Shown one piece after another: positions 1-10,773 of a stretch of DNA of 64,000 nucleotides. The stretch lies in the NCBI RefSeq assembly GCF_000090795.2, contig NW_003546256.1, positions 521,702-585,701 on the forward strand, written 5' to 3'. Each line of letters begins with the position of its first letter. Within the stretch, counting starts at the first letter, position 1. Source of the DNA: Amphimedon queenslandica. Its lineage: Eukaryota > Porifera > Demospongiae > Haplosclerida > Niphatidae. Made by a program: the position numbers and the translations under genes. Below the pieces are notes generated by a model. The model saw only the letters and a list, made by a program, of their open reading frames with translations. It was not told the origin of the DNA and did no database searches.

Positions 1-702
1 ACATAGCTGAATCCAAAGTCAACCAAACCGGCCACTAACTGTCCACCAGTGACAGCTACATTGCTAAGCACAGTGATTCTCCCCCTATAACTGGAAGGGG
101 AGCATTCAGCTAGATACATAGGAATTGTCATGCTAGCTAAACCTATAAAATAAAATATAGCATTATAGTTTAAACCATGCAACCTGCCATTCAAGCTCAC
201 CTATTCCAATGCCAACTATGAATCTTCCAATTAATATTATGATCCAGCCCCATGCACTAATAGGAGCGGCAGCCATTGATATAGCACCAATAGTGAATAA
301 GAAGGATGCAATCATAATGGTTGGTCTTCTACCCAATATTTCATTACTTGGTCCACCTAGTACTGAACCAAGTGCTGCAGCTCCTATTGTTACACTCACC
401 ACAAGCTCCTTCTGCAGGGAAGTTAATGTGTAGTCATAGTCCTTATCCAGTATCAGGAGAGCACCAGAAATAACACTAGCGTCGTAGCCAAAGATGAAAC
501 CACCAATAATGGAGAAGATAGTAACAGTGGCTAGGGAAGTGGTCAGTTTAGTGATTGGTTGACTTTCCTTTTCTATCCACTCCTCTCCATTCTCATTTTC
601 AGTCCCCTCTCTGATTTCTTCAGCGAATAACAATAATAATTTGTCTTCATCTCCATCAGTTTCAGCCGAAGTTTCAGCCTTTATCCACTTCACTTCATCC
701 AT
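1..702 (-). CDS. Proton/myo-inositol (sugar) transporter, SLC2A13-like, N-terminal part
   Basis: Major facilitator superfamily sugar porter, cut off by the window edge. The first coding exon is 201..702 (start codon at 702) and the second is 142 down to 1, with a 58-bp intron between (GT at 200, AG at 143-144). After an acidic, hydrophilic N-terminus of about 50 residues, the first membrane segment carries GGFIFGYDASVISGALL, the hallmark of the inositol/sugar porters. LGGPSNEILGRRPTIM follows, with the GRR loop between helices 2 and 3, and then GRFIVGIGIG. The second exon reads PMYLAECSPSSYRGR and later VTGGQLVAG, which match the helix 4-5 region of HMIT (SLC2A13) better than glucose GLUTs. 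The role is therefore likely plasma-membrane or endomembrane uptake of inositol or a hexose with protons; the exact substrate is inferred. The gene reads away from SERP1, sharing a 217-bp gap. Confidence 0.85.
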
Positions 703-919
703 TAAACATTTTGGCCTGGGCTAGCTAGCTAGCCAAACCCACAATGGGCGGGAAGAGAAGTCATGTGACCATTTCAAACTTCCTCCTTTCAATTCTTTCT
801 TTGTCTTGCTCTCTGGAACACAAAGGGGCCAGCTACTCTCAACTACAGGTGAATTGGAAGTAAGTCCAGCGGATTTCTTTAGTTTAAACTTGTCTCTCTT
901 AGTAGATCTATCCGCCACA
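703..919. promoter_or_regulatory. Short divergent promoter region, SLC2A13-like / SERP1
   Basis: These 217 bp separate the start codons of two divergently transcribed genes, so both promoters and 5' leaders must lie here unless there are upstream non-coding exons. No TATA box was picked out. Open frames in it on both strands look fortuitous. Confidence 0.4.
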
Positions 920-1408
920 ATGCCTACCAAGCAAAGAATGAGACTTGCCAATCAAAAACACAGTCAAAATGTCAACCACAGAGGAAATGTAGCCAAGAGC
1001 CTGGTATGATATAAGGACCTTTTATTATCATTATAATTTTAATGTATTGATCAGAAACCAACTGAAGATAAGAGTCCAATTGGCCCATACCTTCTTGCCT
1101 TCATCATATTCGTGGTCTGTGGTTCAGGTATGATTATTATAGATTTCATTTTGCTCACAATTCTAATTGTTTCAGTTTAATAATGATAATAAGTTGTCAT
1201 TTAACAAATTAGACAAATGGCAGATGACATATTTGTGTTGAAACAACCATTTTATTTATTATGCAGCAGTGATTCTGCTCAAAATGATGCAGTAGACACT
1301 TCACCCTATCCTTAACAAGAAAGAGTAAATTAGTTTTGGCATAATTTATGTTTATTGTCACTATTTCCTCTCTCTGAGTAAAGTACCTAACACCAATTTC
1401 CTGATATT

Positions 1409-1447
<39 letters not shown>

Positions 1448-1523
1448 GATTTGTTGTTGTTTATAATCATTGTTCTTTTTTGCAGCCATCTTCCAAATTG
1501 TTCAGAGTATTTGGGCAGCTTAA
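920..1523 (+). CDS. SERP1: Stress-associated ER protein (SERP1/RAMP4)
   Basis: Small tail-anchored ER protein that associates with the Sec61 translocon and stabilises nascent membrane proteins during ER stress. Exons are 920..1003, 1055..1127 and 1486..1523, giving 64 residues; human RAMP4 has 66. The protein begins MPTKQRMRLANQKHSQNV and continues NHRGNVAKSL, matching the conserved cytosolic part of RAMP4. The last two exons encode PYLLAFIIFVVCGSAIFQIV, the single C-terminal membrane anchor, ending SIWAA. All three junctions have GT/AG and keep frame (84+73+38 bp). The second intron holds a (GT)n tract. The gene is tail-to-tail with the TMCO3-like gene, 235 bp away. This gene is easily missed because no exon exceeds 84 bp. 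Confidence 0.93.
1411..1445. repeat. (GT)n microsatellite
   Basis: About 17 GT dinucleotides in intron 2 of the SERP1 gene. Confidence 0.95.
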
Positions 1524-1758
1524 GAAACCTCTCCATATTACAACTGTAACATCATTATCAGACTATACTGTATTATTTCGAAAGCTCATTAATTACTATT
1601 ATTACTAATTATTATTATTTTATTATTATTATTATTGTTATTATTATGTATTGCCTCGTACATTGTTTATCCCTTAATGCATCAAAAATAATTATCATAA
1701 TTATTATTATAATAATTATAATTTTATTAATAAAATTATTAATTCTTGATAATGTCTA

Positions 1759-4700
1759 TTATTTTAAAAATCTAGAGTGCATTAAAAATCCTTTCCTGTT
1801 CAAGCTCCCACTAACAAACCTATAGCATCGACTAAAAGGGCTACAGTTAAGAGACAGAGCCTGTGGCCGGTATATCTTTGATGCAACGTACGGGAGCCTC
1901 CAGAGAACAGGAGATAAGATAAGACTAAGTGCAGTCACACTCAGCAACACCAAGTAAGTCTGGAGTAGGAGATCATAATAACATTTATTTATACCATATA
2001 AGGCTGGTATATACTATGACTACAGTGTGAAATTTTAGGCTTATTCTTGCAATTTGCAAATACTAATGGTAAACGTTTTCTTTTAGACAGTAATACTGGT
2101 CAATTTTGCTAAAAGATAAATCATAAAATTTCTTATAAGAAGAGCTAAAGTATATACTCCCCAGCAGCAATTAATTCATGCAAAATTAAAAAAGGGACTT
2201 ACTTCACGAGTGATAATGTTAAGACGTCTTCCTCTACTACACAGTACAATGGCAAACTCGCTAACGTGGGCCATGGTTAGAGACGTAAGCCACGTCACCT
2301 GACGAAAGAATCCCGCCATGTACCCAACCAGGAACAAGTTAACCAAAAACTAGCAAAAAATGAGAGTCAAGTGTGTTGTATACCTACACATTGTGTACAT
2401 ATAACAGACACCACAAATGATGTACAATTACAGAGAGAGAGAGAGAGAGTCAAAAAGCAATATAGTATTACCTTGAATGAAAAGACACAAAATGTGATGG
2501 AGAAGATGGTGAAAAACTCAGATATGAGGAATGTAGGAAATATTTGAAATCCTAAAAAAAGAATTGTTTCACGAAATAAAATCTTTTAAAATTATAAAAG
2601 TGACCAGTCATTTACCAACTGATGCAAAAAAGAGAGCAGAGAACAAATCCTTTATTGGCTCGACTAGCTTTCTGATCTGATAATAACAACAACTATTATT
2701 AGTAACTGAACACAATTATGGGTCATTACCTGTTCCACAATATTATTACCTAAAGTACTGATTGATACACCAGCTAAAAAGCAACCAAACTCAAGAGAAG
2801 CTCCAAGTAACAATGAGACCTAAAATACATAAAGATACAATCAAGTAATGGATGCTATATTGCTATGATGATTACTGCTAGTAGAAGGAAGCAAATTGTA
2901 AGTGATCCAAGGAGTATTGCCTCATCTTTGTTTTTAATCGAAGACAATAATTTAAATGTTGGCTGAAGAACTTTGTGAGATAGAAAACGAGTCAGAATGA
3001 GGAGGAGAAAGAACCCAACAAGTATCTACATAATATCAAGAGTACATAATATAAAGTACATATTTATAATATAAAGTACATATTTATAATATAAAGTACA
3101 TATTTATAATATAATATAAAGAGTACATACATAATATTATAATTATACTCTTGATAATATGTATATAAATATAATATGAATGTCACGCCTGAGTCACATT
3201 ATCATAATAATCATAATGAGGCTAAAATTATGTCATTGATTATAAATTAAGTGTCCTGGTTGTAGTGAAAAGAAAGTTTGAGCTGATTCTGAGCTCAAAT
3301 GTTTGAGTTACAGCCATTTTAAAAAATGAGGCATTTTCTAAAAATTGCCCTGTACTATAGCCCATGGATTTTTCCGAAAAATGGCTTCGAAATCACCCCA
3401 AATTTTTATTACATTTTCTGATACATATTGATGTCCTTATGCCATGCAGAAAGTTTGAGCTGATTCCGAGCTCAAATGTTCAAGTTACGGCCATTTTAAA
3501 AAAATGAACCATTTTCTGAAAATTGCCCTGTACTATAGCCCATGGATTTTTTCGAAAAATGGCTCCGAAATCACCCCAAATTTTTATTACATTTTCTGAT
3601 ACATATTGATGTCCTTATGCTATATAGAAAGTTTGAGCTGATTCCGAGCTCAAATGTTCGAGTTACAGCCATTTTCTAAAAATTGCCCTGTACTATATAG
3701 CCCATGGATTTTTCCGAAAAATGGCTCCGAAATCACCCCAAATTTTTATTACATTTTCTGATGCATATTGATGTCCTTATGGTATGTAGAAAGTTTGAGC
3801 TGTTTCCAACAAAAAATTTTTGAGTTATGAGCATTTAAAATAATACTAATACACTAGTACCATATGCAATACACTACAGTAAGGCCTCATTTTTAAATCA
3901 TGCAGTGTAAAAATTTTAAGTAGCATATTGAGATAATTTTTGACATTTTTACTTCTCACTGAACAGCAACATTGTTTTCATTTACTTGTATTAATTTCAT
4001 GAGACTTGTAAGGTAGCTGATAAAACTAGCCGACCCATTCGAGTGTGAGCTGGCAAAGAATGGCATCAGTGCTACAAGAGATGCCATTTGTATGTCCTGG
4101 ACAACAAGAAGACCTTGGAGGGATGTCACAAGACTTGACTCAGGCTCTAAAATATAAAGCATAATTATTTTGATTGACCACCCAAGTGTCACATTGGTAC
4201 AGTTAAATCATGTATTAAATTGACACAATAAAATTTAGGTTTGTTGTTTTATTAGCATGAATTATTAAATATTATAATACAATTAAATCACACAATTCTT
4301 ACCTTCTAGCGATGATGCTGAAATGGTTTCAACACTAAGCGATCTTTTCTTTGAGCTACTAATAATCACTAAAGTGAAAATCACAGCATAATAGTACTAC
4401 TAGTTATGAATACATGTACCTTCCATTAAATATTTTATTAAAGTTGCACTGGATAGTGAGAGACAGACGGCTACAAAGAAGCACTGCTTTAGTGACATGC
4501 CCAATGGTGTACCAATGATAATGGAGAGTAGCATTAGAACCAAGAGCAACAGAAAAGCAGCATAAAGAGAAAAACGAAATACCTACAAAGCAACAAAAAT
4601 ACTTTTAAAATACCAACATTTAAAAAGTCATAATTGGAAACTTTCAATGACTACACTATAATACAAATATGACTAAAGAGCACAATGTGTACCTATAGCT

Positions 4701-5911
4701 ATAAAGAAAAGGTTTGCATTTATCTACACTACCATCTACTCTTGCTGTAGTTGATGATGATACCTGATAATGGCAGTTGACTCACTTTTTTCAATTTGTC
4801 CAAAGAGAATCCCATCCCTGCAATGAATATAATAAAGACAGCACCGAATTCACCGATTGTTTCAACTTGAACAACACACTGTTAAGAAATGAAAGGGTAA
4901 ACACAACTGTACTGCTTACATAAACACTATACTATTGGATACTTTTAAGTAGCCTACCTTCACAGTATTGTATCCAGCTGGTCCTAATAACATCCCTGTT
5001 ATTACAAATCCAAAAAGCGTAGGCAGGCCAATGAGACAACACACAGTGCCCAGCAAGGAGCAAAGGACAACCAATAACACAATGTCCTTCACAAGGTGTG
5101 GGTCATCTATCAGCACAGTGATATCCCGTGGGCGTGATAAGGTGTACTGGTTGCTAAGGGAGTCGACTAAAAGGACCTGATCTTCTTCCGATTGATCCAA
5201 CTCACTGCTCTTTATTTTAACGACTGTCTCCACGTCAGTGCCAGTTGCTCCATTCTTTTCAACAAGGTTACGAAATATGTCATCTTTAAGTTGATACTCT
5301 AATTTATCGGCTGCTATAGATATCTCTTTTAATATGTCCCCAACGAGCTTGTGGTGACTCTGAGAGAGGTTCTGCCCAACTGCTGCTTTAGTTTCTTCTA
5401 CTAGTGTAAGAGCCTCATTGTGATTACCAGTCGCATGAAGGACTAGTGATTGGAGTTTAGCTAACCGTGATTCACAGCTCAAGCGAATAATGTCCAACAA
5501 ATGATAGTCGCTGTAAAGCGTTTGATTTAAACTGGAGAGCACAGTGCTTAGAGCCTCTTGGCTGGCGTTGAGCTCTGATTGATACAATGTTAGGATCCTG
5601 GTTTTCAACTCAAGACTGTTGGATGATTGGTTATTTTTGGCATGTTTCTGGCCCTGCATTTCAGTCATTACCTCTGATATGATATTTGTTAGCTTTTGCT
5701 TCTTTCTCAGCATAAACTGTATGCCTCCACATGTGAATTGGGTGTGTGGCAGCTGTAGGATAACAGGATCTCTACCGCCTCCGTGATACTGTTGCTGCTT
5801 ATTGTGTCTGAAGGTTCTATGACTGACAGTTTTATGAGCTCCCTGATTACCAAGGGAGGTACAAATCGTGACTAGGACTAGGGCAAAGAAAAGAAACAGA
5901 AGCAACTGCAT
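1759..5911 (-). CDS. TMCO3: TMCO3-like cation/proton antiporter with coiled-coil N-terminus
   Basis: Eleven exons: 4958..5911, 4786..4878, 4420..4582, 4303..4368, 3986..4146, 2876..3025, 2730..2819, 2616..2676, 2472..2551, 2203..2349, 1759..1959 (2166 bp, 721 residues; human TMCO3 has 677). A signal peptide starts the protein, followed by about 240 residues of helical, N-glycosylatable luminal sequence. A CPA2-type exchanger domain then begins at GLPTLFGFVITGMLLGPAGYN and continues with VQVETIGEFGAVF, LLVVQDIQMASLVALMP, LEFGCFLAGVSIS, LFSALFFASVG and HVSEFAIVL. The paired motifs QD and ISEF-like HVSEF are typical of the KefB/CPA2 fold. It is probably an endomembrane potassium- or sodium-proton exchanger by family; ion choice is not shown. 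Intron 3026-3985 carries tandem repeats. The first exon holds a third of the protein without interruption. Confidence 0.9.
3045..3119. repeat. 20-bp AT-rich tandem repeat
   Basis: About three and a half copies of a unit like TATTTATAATATAAAGTACA inside a TMCO3 intron. Confidence 0.8.
3272..3835 (+). repeat. Tandem repeat array, family A, about 178-bp unit
   Basis: The phrase GAAAGTTTGAGCTG recurs at about 3272, 3449, 3627 and 3788, giving periods of 177, 178 and 161 bp (the last unit lacks about 16 bp). Each unit contains TGCCCTGTACTATAGCCCAT and ends near CTGATACATATTGATGTCCT. The array lies wholly in an intron of the TMCO3-like gene. Related units in opposite orientation lie at 15690-15965. 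Confidence 0.92.
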
Positions 5912-6057
5912 ATCTCTCCCAAGCTAGATGTCTCCCCTAACGACAATACCACACCTCCTCCAAGAAAATGATTGCACGTGGGTGCAGCTATAAATCCATG
6001 GAGATTTAAAACTATAAAAAATTATTTGTAATAATAATAATGAATGATGATACAAAA

Positions 6058-7351
6058 CTAATAGCAAAGTCTTCTGATTTCTCTTCTGTTCTTTTCATTC
6101 CACAATTCTGTTATTGCAGCAGGGCCTCTTCTCCATGTATTTATCATCAGTGATGGTGTCAAGTTCACTACAAAGTGAGTCCAACCTCGTGGCAGGTATA
6201 ATACTTCACCAGCTTGCATTGTGAACTGTATTGGATGCGTTTTTGCATACAGAGGATACATTTCAGAGTCTGGCTCATCTCTATTATTTAGGATCTTGCT
6301 CCATTCTAAGGAGCCTCTCTCGGCCTTTGTGTAGTATAAGTACTGGTAGTCCTTTGGTGAAAATATTGTCCACTGCTTTTGTCCAATCAACTGATAGACA
6401 AAGTTGTCTTTACTGTCAATGTGCCCTTGAGTAAACGTGCCACTAGCTCCTATCCTAGTCGCAATTGAAAATGAAGATTATAAAATGTGACAACAATTGA
6501 AATGATAACTGATGTGCATGTGCAAAACAAATCATTCTCCATTGATCTGTATAAATTACCACTATAGCTTACCATCCTGTTGGCTCTAAGAAGCAATGCT
6601 GATGGTTTCCAGGATAGAAAGGTGGATAATGAAACTCTTCGTCCAGTGCATTTGGCGGTAAAACCTTTTGTTTAGTTATATAGAGACCTTTTTCATGTTC
6701 ATTGGGTTGACTTGCACCCGTAACAAGGTCAATAAAACGAGAGAGCCTTACAGAAACCCTGTTAATGCCATGCTTTCCTAGCCTGTTTACTTTTGACGAA
6801 TAGTTACCTTGACGTGCATTATGAAAAACGTGTTCGCCCCATTTTTGTTTCACCATCTCCCACGACCAGTCATCCAGTTTCGTGCCTGAAAGCATGTCAG
6901 TGAATATCACTGGGAGTCCCACCGGTGCAATATAGTTGAGAAACATTTCACTTGATGGTGTAGGGATTCTGGTAATATTCTTGATAGGAGGGAGGAGGTG
7001 GCTTAGGAATATAACATAGGCTAAACTGTTTCTCCTTATTTTTTGTTTGCTCAACTGGTTTGCAATATCATCATATTTACTAGTACTGGTATCTCTATTC
7101 TCTTCTTCTGGAGCTAGATCTACTGGATCCAGTGCTGCAGCTGCATGACGTACCACAGGCTGCAAATGAGAGGAACTGGTGTCGATTTTCCCATTGAAAA
7201 GAATGTACATAAATAGAACAGTCAAAATCCCAAGCCATAAAGATACTAGAGTTGTGACAAAAGTTGTTACTTTACTATTAGTAGCAAGCATAGCCTTCCA
7301 AAATCTTTGGAGAGTATGCCTGGAAACGCCCACTCTAGTAGATATAGCCAC
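6058..7351 (-). CDS. Type II membrane-anchored JmjC (cupin-8) oxygenase
   Basis: Two exons, 6573..7351 and 6058..6454 (1176 bp, 391 residues). Residues 30-52 form a single hydrophobic segment behind a basic N-terminus, so the catalytic part should face the lumen or outside. The JmjC/cupin-8 domain occupies roughly residues 130-390. The Fe(II) ligands are visible as the HID triplet (His271, Asp273) and His353 in LPRGWTHFVVNL. A lysine suitable for 2-oxoglutarate binding may be among those in QKQWTIF or nearby. LEPTGW and GEVLYLPRGW are the usual flanking motifs of the JMJD5/JMJD8-like hydroxylases. The likely reaction is 2-oxoglutarate-dependent protein hydroxylation in the secretory pathway; the substrate is unknown. 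The gene starts 72 bp from the divergent AP-1 sigma gene. Confidence 0.8.
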
Positions 7352-7423
7352 GCCTATTTTTATTAATAACAGGTCTACATATACGGAAGTATCCTGATAT
7401 TTTTACCACGCCCAAAAGTGAAA
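7352..7423. promoter_or_regulatory. 72-bp bidirectional promoter
   Basis: Only 72 bp separate the start codons of the JmjC gene (-) and the AP-1 sigma gene (+). Promoters must overlap each other or the neighbouring transcript. No canonical TATA box is seen. Confidence 0.5.
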
Positions 7424-9000
7424 ATGGTAGGCCTATGTTCCTTTTCCCCTCCTTTATTGATGTTTCTCTTCCTCAATAGATTCAGTTTATGCTCCTGTTC
7501 AGTCGTCAAGGAAAACTCCGTCTCCAGAAATGGTACAGTGCCTACCAGCAGAAAGATAAAAAGAAGATTTCTCGAGAACTGATTTCCACCATATTGGGCC
7601 GCAGATCGAAAATGTGTAACATTCTTGAGTATCGTGAATACAAGATAGTCTACAAAAGGTACCGATATAACTTAGAACCTTCAAATTGCTTTGTTATTTC
7701 ATTATTGGGCAGAGTTTATATCATTTCGCTCAGTTTCATTTTTAGCTTATATATGTTGATCCCTTATAACTGGTATTTTGAATTACTATACTTTAAAGGT
7801 ATGCTAGCCTGTATTTCTGTGTTGCTGTTGATCCTGATGACAATGAGCTGATAACTCTTGAAGTTATACACAGATACGTCGAACTCTTAGACAAATACTT
7901 TGGCAGTGTATGTTAATTTCTATACTCTTACTTGTACTGTATGACTGTTTGTTACACTTTAGGTATGTGAATTGGATATTATTTTTAACTTTGAGAAAGT
8001 AAGTATTATAAAATATCATAAAAGCTGTAGTTTTTGCTTAATTTCAGGCGTATTATATTCTCGATGAGCTGTTGGTTGGAGGGACCATTCAAGAAACTAG
8101 CAAAAAGAACATCATAAGAGCAGTGACAGCTCAGGACATGCTTCAAGAAGTAAGTCATGTTTGGATAGAATTCTCCATTTTTATTAGTTTTTTTTTCTGA
8201 TACATGTACATGTTCTTTCGTTGTTTTTAAAGTTTGAGCTGATTACAATCCAAATTATTGGTTTTTATATTATGTTCCAAAATCAGGCAAAAGTCCCTGT
8301 ACTATAGTACACAGCCTTTGGCCAAATTTTAGCAAAAATTGCTAGAAGAGAATTTTCTATTTTAAATTTTTTTTCTGATACATATACATGTTCTTATGTC
8401 GTTTTTAAAGTTTGAGCTGATTACAAATAAAATCAGATTTTTTACGAATTTTCGAAGTTGCTAAAAAATCAGACAAAAGTCCCTGTACTGTAGTAGTACA
8501 TGGTAAAATATGACTAAAAGAAAATTCTCCAATTTATATTATATCAGGATCTATTCCAGTTCATTTATTGGCATAATTTACGCATTCATTACAGCATGGA
8601 ATTACATTAGAACATGCATGATACCTAGTCAGTTGCTGGCTTGCCTATAGAATCATGGTGCTCTGGGATTCTCATAGTCTGAAATAGTCCTCTTATTTAT
8701 CTTCTTGCACACACACACTTATTCTAGGAGACTGAGAATCCTAGAAGTACACAAGGCGTGCTAGAAGAAATGGGACTAGCATAGTTTATGATTAGACTTA
8801 CATTCCGAAGCCATCCTCTTGTTATTTATTAATAGCTGCCATTTTTCCTTATTGCCATTTTATTTTATCCTTTTATTAAAAAAACGAAAACCATCCATTT
8901 AATGTGAATAAAGTGCAGGCTATATATAAATTGATCTTTATTATCTTCTACACAGAAAGAGGGTCACAAGAACTTGCTTATTGAGGCCGACCTTATATAG
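7424..9000 (+). CDS. AP1S: AP-1 clathrin adaptor complex, sigma subunit
   Basis: Small subunit of the AP-1 adaptor that builds clathrin coats at the trans-Golgi and endosomes. Exons are 7424..7426, 7480..7658, 7799..7907, 7963..7998, 8048..8149 and 8956..9000 (474 bp, 157 residues, the same length as human AP1S2). The first coding exon is just the ATG, spliced to ATTCAGTTTATG. The protein reads [20 protein letters not shown], then [37 protein letters not shown], and ends LLIEADLI. These are the longin-fold motifs of sigma-1 rather than sigma-2 or sigma-3. [20 protein letters not shown] is also present. The last intron (8150-8955) holds family-B repeats. Confidence 0.95.
8185..8545 (+). repeat. 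Family-B repeat, about two units
   Basis: Two diverged copies of the roughly 186-bp unit in the last AP-1 sigma intron. Each contains AAGTTTGAGCTGATTACAA and a CCCTGTACT core (near 8296 and 8482), with CTGATACATATACATGTTCT-like spacers. Confidence 0.85.
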
Positions 9001-9180
9001 AATGAAAAATCCTTCCAAGTGTATGACTGTGTGTGCATAATGAATTTAATAATGTGATTCATGAGTTCTGTGTGTGTGTGTTTGTGTGGAATTTTTTACT
9101 TCACTAATCATTTCTCCAGGTATAACTTTTGTTTTATGTATGAAAGAAATAATATGAATGAGTCTAATTTGCTAAAAGGA

Positions 9181-10270
9181 TCACTGGTGTTGCTCAAATC
9201 TTCTCAATCTTGCATTTCTTAGTCTTTCTTCGCTGTGTCCTGTACCAGTAGATCTACTACTGTTGGGACTACCATTATCATCTTCATCATAGTCGGGATT
9301 ATAAGGTGGGGGTCTCTCGTAGTCATTCAAGCTCCTTCTAATACCTTCTTGTAGATCAGAATCTTGTTGATCAGACTCATTTCTTCTTTGTCCTAAATAC
9401 ATAATGTAATTATTAAATATACCAGTAGTTAGCTTTTAAGGACACTCTAATTAAACTCAGTTTTCACTACTTACCTGATGGGCGAGCTGTATAGTTATAA
9501 GACTGTCTGCCAATGTTAGCTCCACTGATTCCTGATGTTACTATTCCCCATGGTACATCCATTATCATTTTAAGAGGTCCGCTAACAAAAGCCAAACCAA
9601 CCAATATCCCAGCCAGATGACCAATGAACGAAGCATTAGGATTAAGGACTGATATTAATAATAGCTCTGCCCACACGGCTAGCTTACTGGGTATACCTAT
9701 TCCAAATACATAGCTCATGTGGTTAGGCTGCAAGTGTGTGGTTAGGACCTTCACTGCAAATATAACGCCTGAGAAACCAACGGCACATCTATTGTAGTAT
9801 GACCAGTCAAAGTATTCAGCTAAATGAACGTTTAAGATAAGATACACACCACTGGTCAGTAGAGTGAACATGGCTATCATGTATGCAAAGTACAAGCTAC
9901 CATATCTCTTTTCAAGTGTCCTTGCCTTCCACATAAAGGATATCATGTTGTAATAAAGATGCCACGAGTCAGCGTGGATAAAAGGAGCAAGAAATAGTCT
10001 CTCCCATTGGCCGTAATACCAGACGTTTTTAGCACTGATGCAACTCTCTGATACAGATGGCCAATGAAATGAACGGGCAAACCTAAGGCTACGTACCCCT
10101 CCTACCTGTGGCCTAATGAATGCCAACACGTTGACACCCAGCAGCACAAGCGTTGTAGGAAGAAACTCATTGTGTGATGAGAGTAACTGAATAAATCCAG
10201 CAAGCTGGAAGAACAGGAGCATCAAACCAAAGTTACCACCACCGCCATAACCTCTCCTTGGTCTTCTCAT
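9181..10270 (-). CDS. RHBDD1: Rhomboid protease of the RHBDL4 (RHBDD1) type
   Basis: Intramembrane serine protease of the ER membrane linked to degradation of misfolded membrane proteins. Exons are 9475..10270 and 9181..9392 (1008 bp, 335 residues; human 315). The rhomboid core has the catalytic serine in CAVGFSGVIFAVKVL and the catalytic histidine in ASFIGHLAGILVGLAF, plus the HADSWHLYYNM motif that gives the oxyanion-site His/Asn. The second exon encodes the cytosolic tail. It contains a ubiquitin-interacting-like motif (DLQEGIRRSLNDYE, Gly where Ala is usual), a PPPYNPDY segment and, at the end, SEERLRNARLRRFEQ, a VCP/p97-binding motif like that of human RHBDL4. The tail pieces make this orthology stronger than the protease domain alone. 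It starts 80 bp from the next gene, divergently. Confidence 0.93.
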
Positions 10271-10350
10271 TTTTTGGATTTTTGCTGCTGTTTGTCACGC
10301 CCAAAGGTGCGGTCTAACAAGGGTGGGGCTCAACACGCAAAAAAGACAAT

Positions 10351-10773
10351 ATGGATCAACAACAAGCTCAAATTTGGTCTCAGCTTTCTCCTTACCAGCA
10401 ATTCCAGCTCTTACAGCAGCAAAGCCTATTATCACAAGGTAGTAGATGTATAAACGTAGCCTTTATTTTTATACTTGCTGTTGCTGCAGGTGCCTATTAT
10501 GATGATCTTGCTCCTGAGGACACTGAATGGTTTACCGAGCCAGCCCCTCCTGATCCTCCGGATACTGCAGTCACTGAATACATGTACGAGCGATTAGCAC
10601 ATACTGCTCTAGATAGCTGGAAACTTTATCAAAATGAGAAAGAGATGAAGAGAATTAACAGTCGACTCAGCCAAAGTGGCAGAGGTTTGGGCGAGACTTC
10701 TGACTTAAAGGGATTGATAGACACAAAAAGTAAAGTGGTTGACATACTAATGCACCACAAGTTACTTAACTAG
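10351..10773 (+). CDS. Small protein of unknown function, glutamine-rich N-terminus
   Basis: Exons 10351..10438 and 10490..10773 give 123 residues. The 51-bp intron (GTAGTA...CTGCAG) is in frame, so an unspliced 140-residue form is also open. The start reads MDQQQAQIWSQLSPYQQFQL, glutamine-rich. The second exon begins AYYDDLAPEDTEWF, then a proline-rich stretch, then a charged helical segment ending DILMHHKLLN. No family was recognised. An AATAAA hexamer at 10777-10782, just after the stop, suggests transcripts can end here. The first exon could also splice in frame to the inversin-like exons downstream (next entry), so this may be a short isoform rather than a separate gene. Confidence 0.6.
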   Translation: MDQQQAQIWSQLSPYQQFQLLQQQSLLSQGSRCINVAFIFILAVAAGAYYDDLAPEDTEWFTEPAPPDPPDTAVTEYMYERLAHTALDSWKLYQNEKEMKRINSRLSQSGRGLGETSDLKGLIDTKSKVVDILMHHKLLN

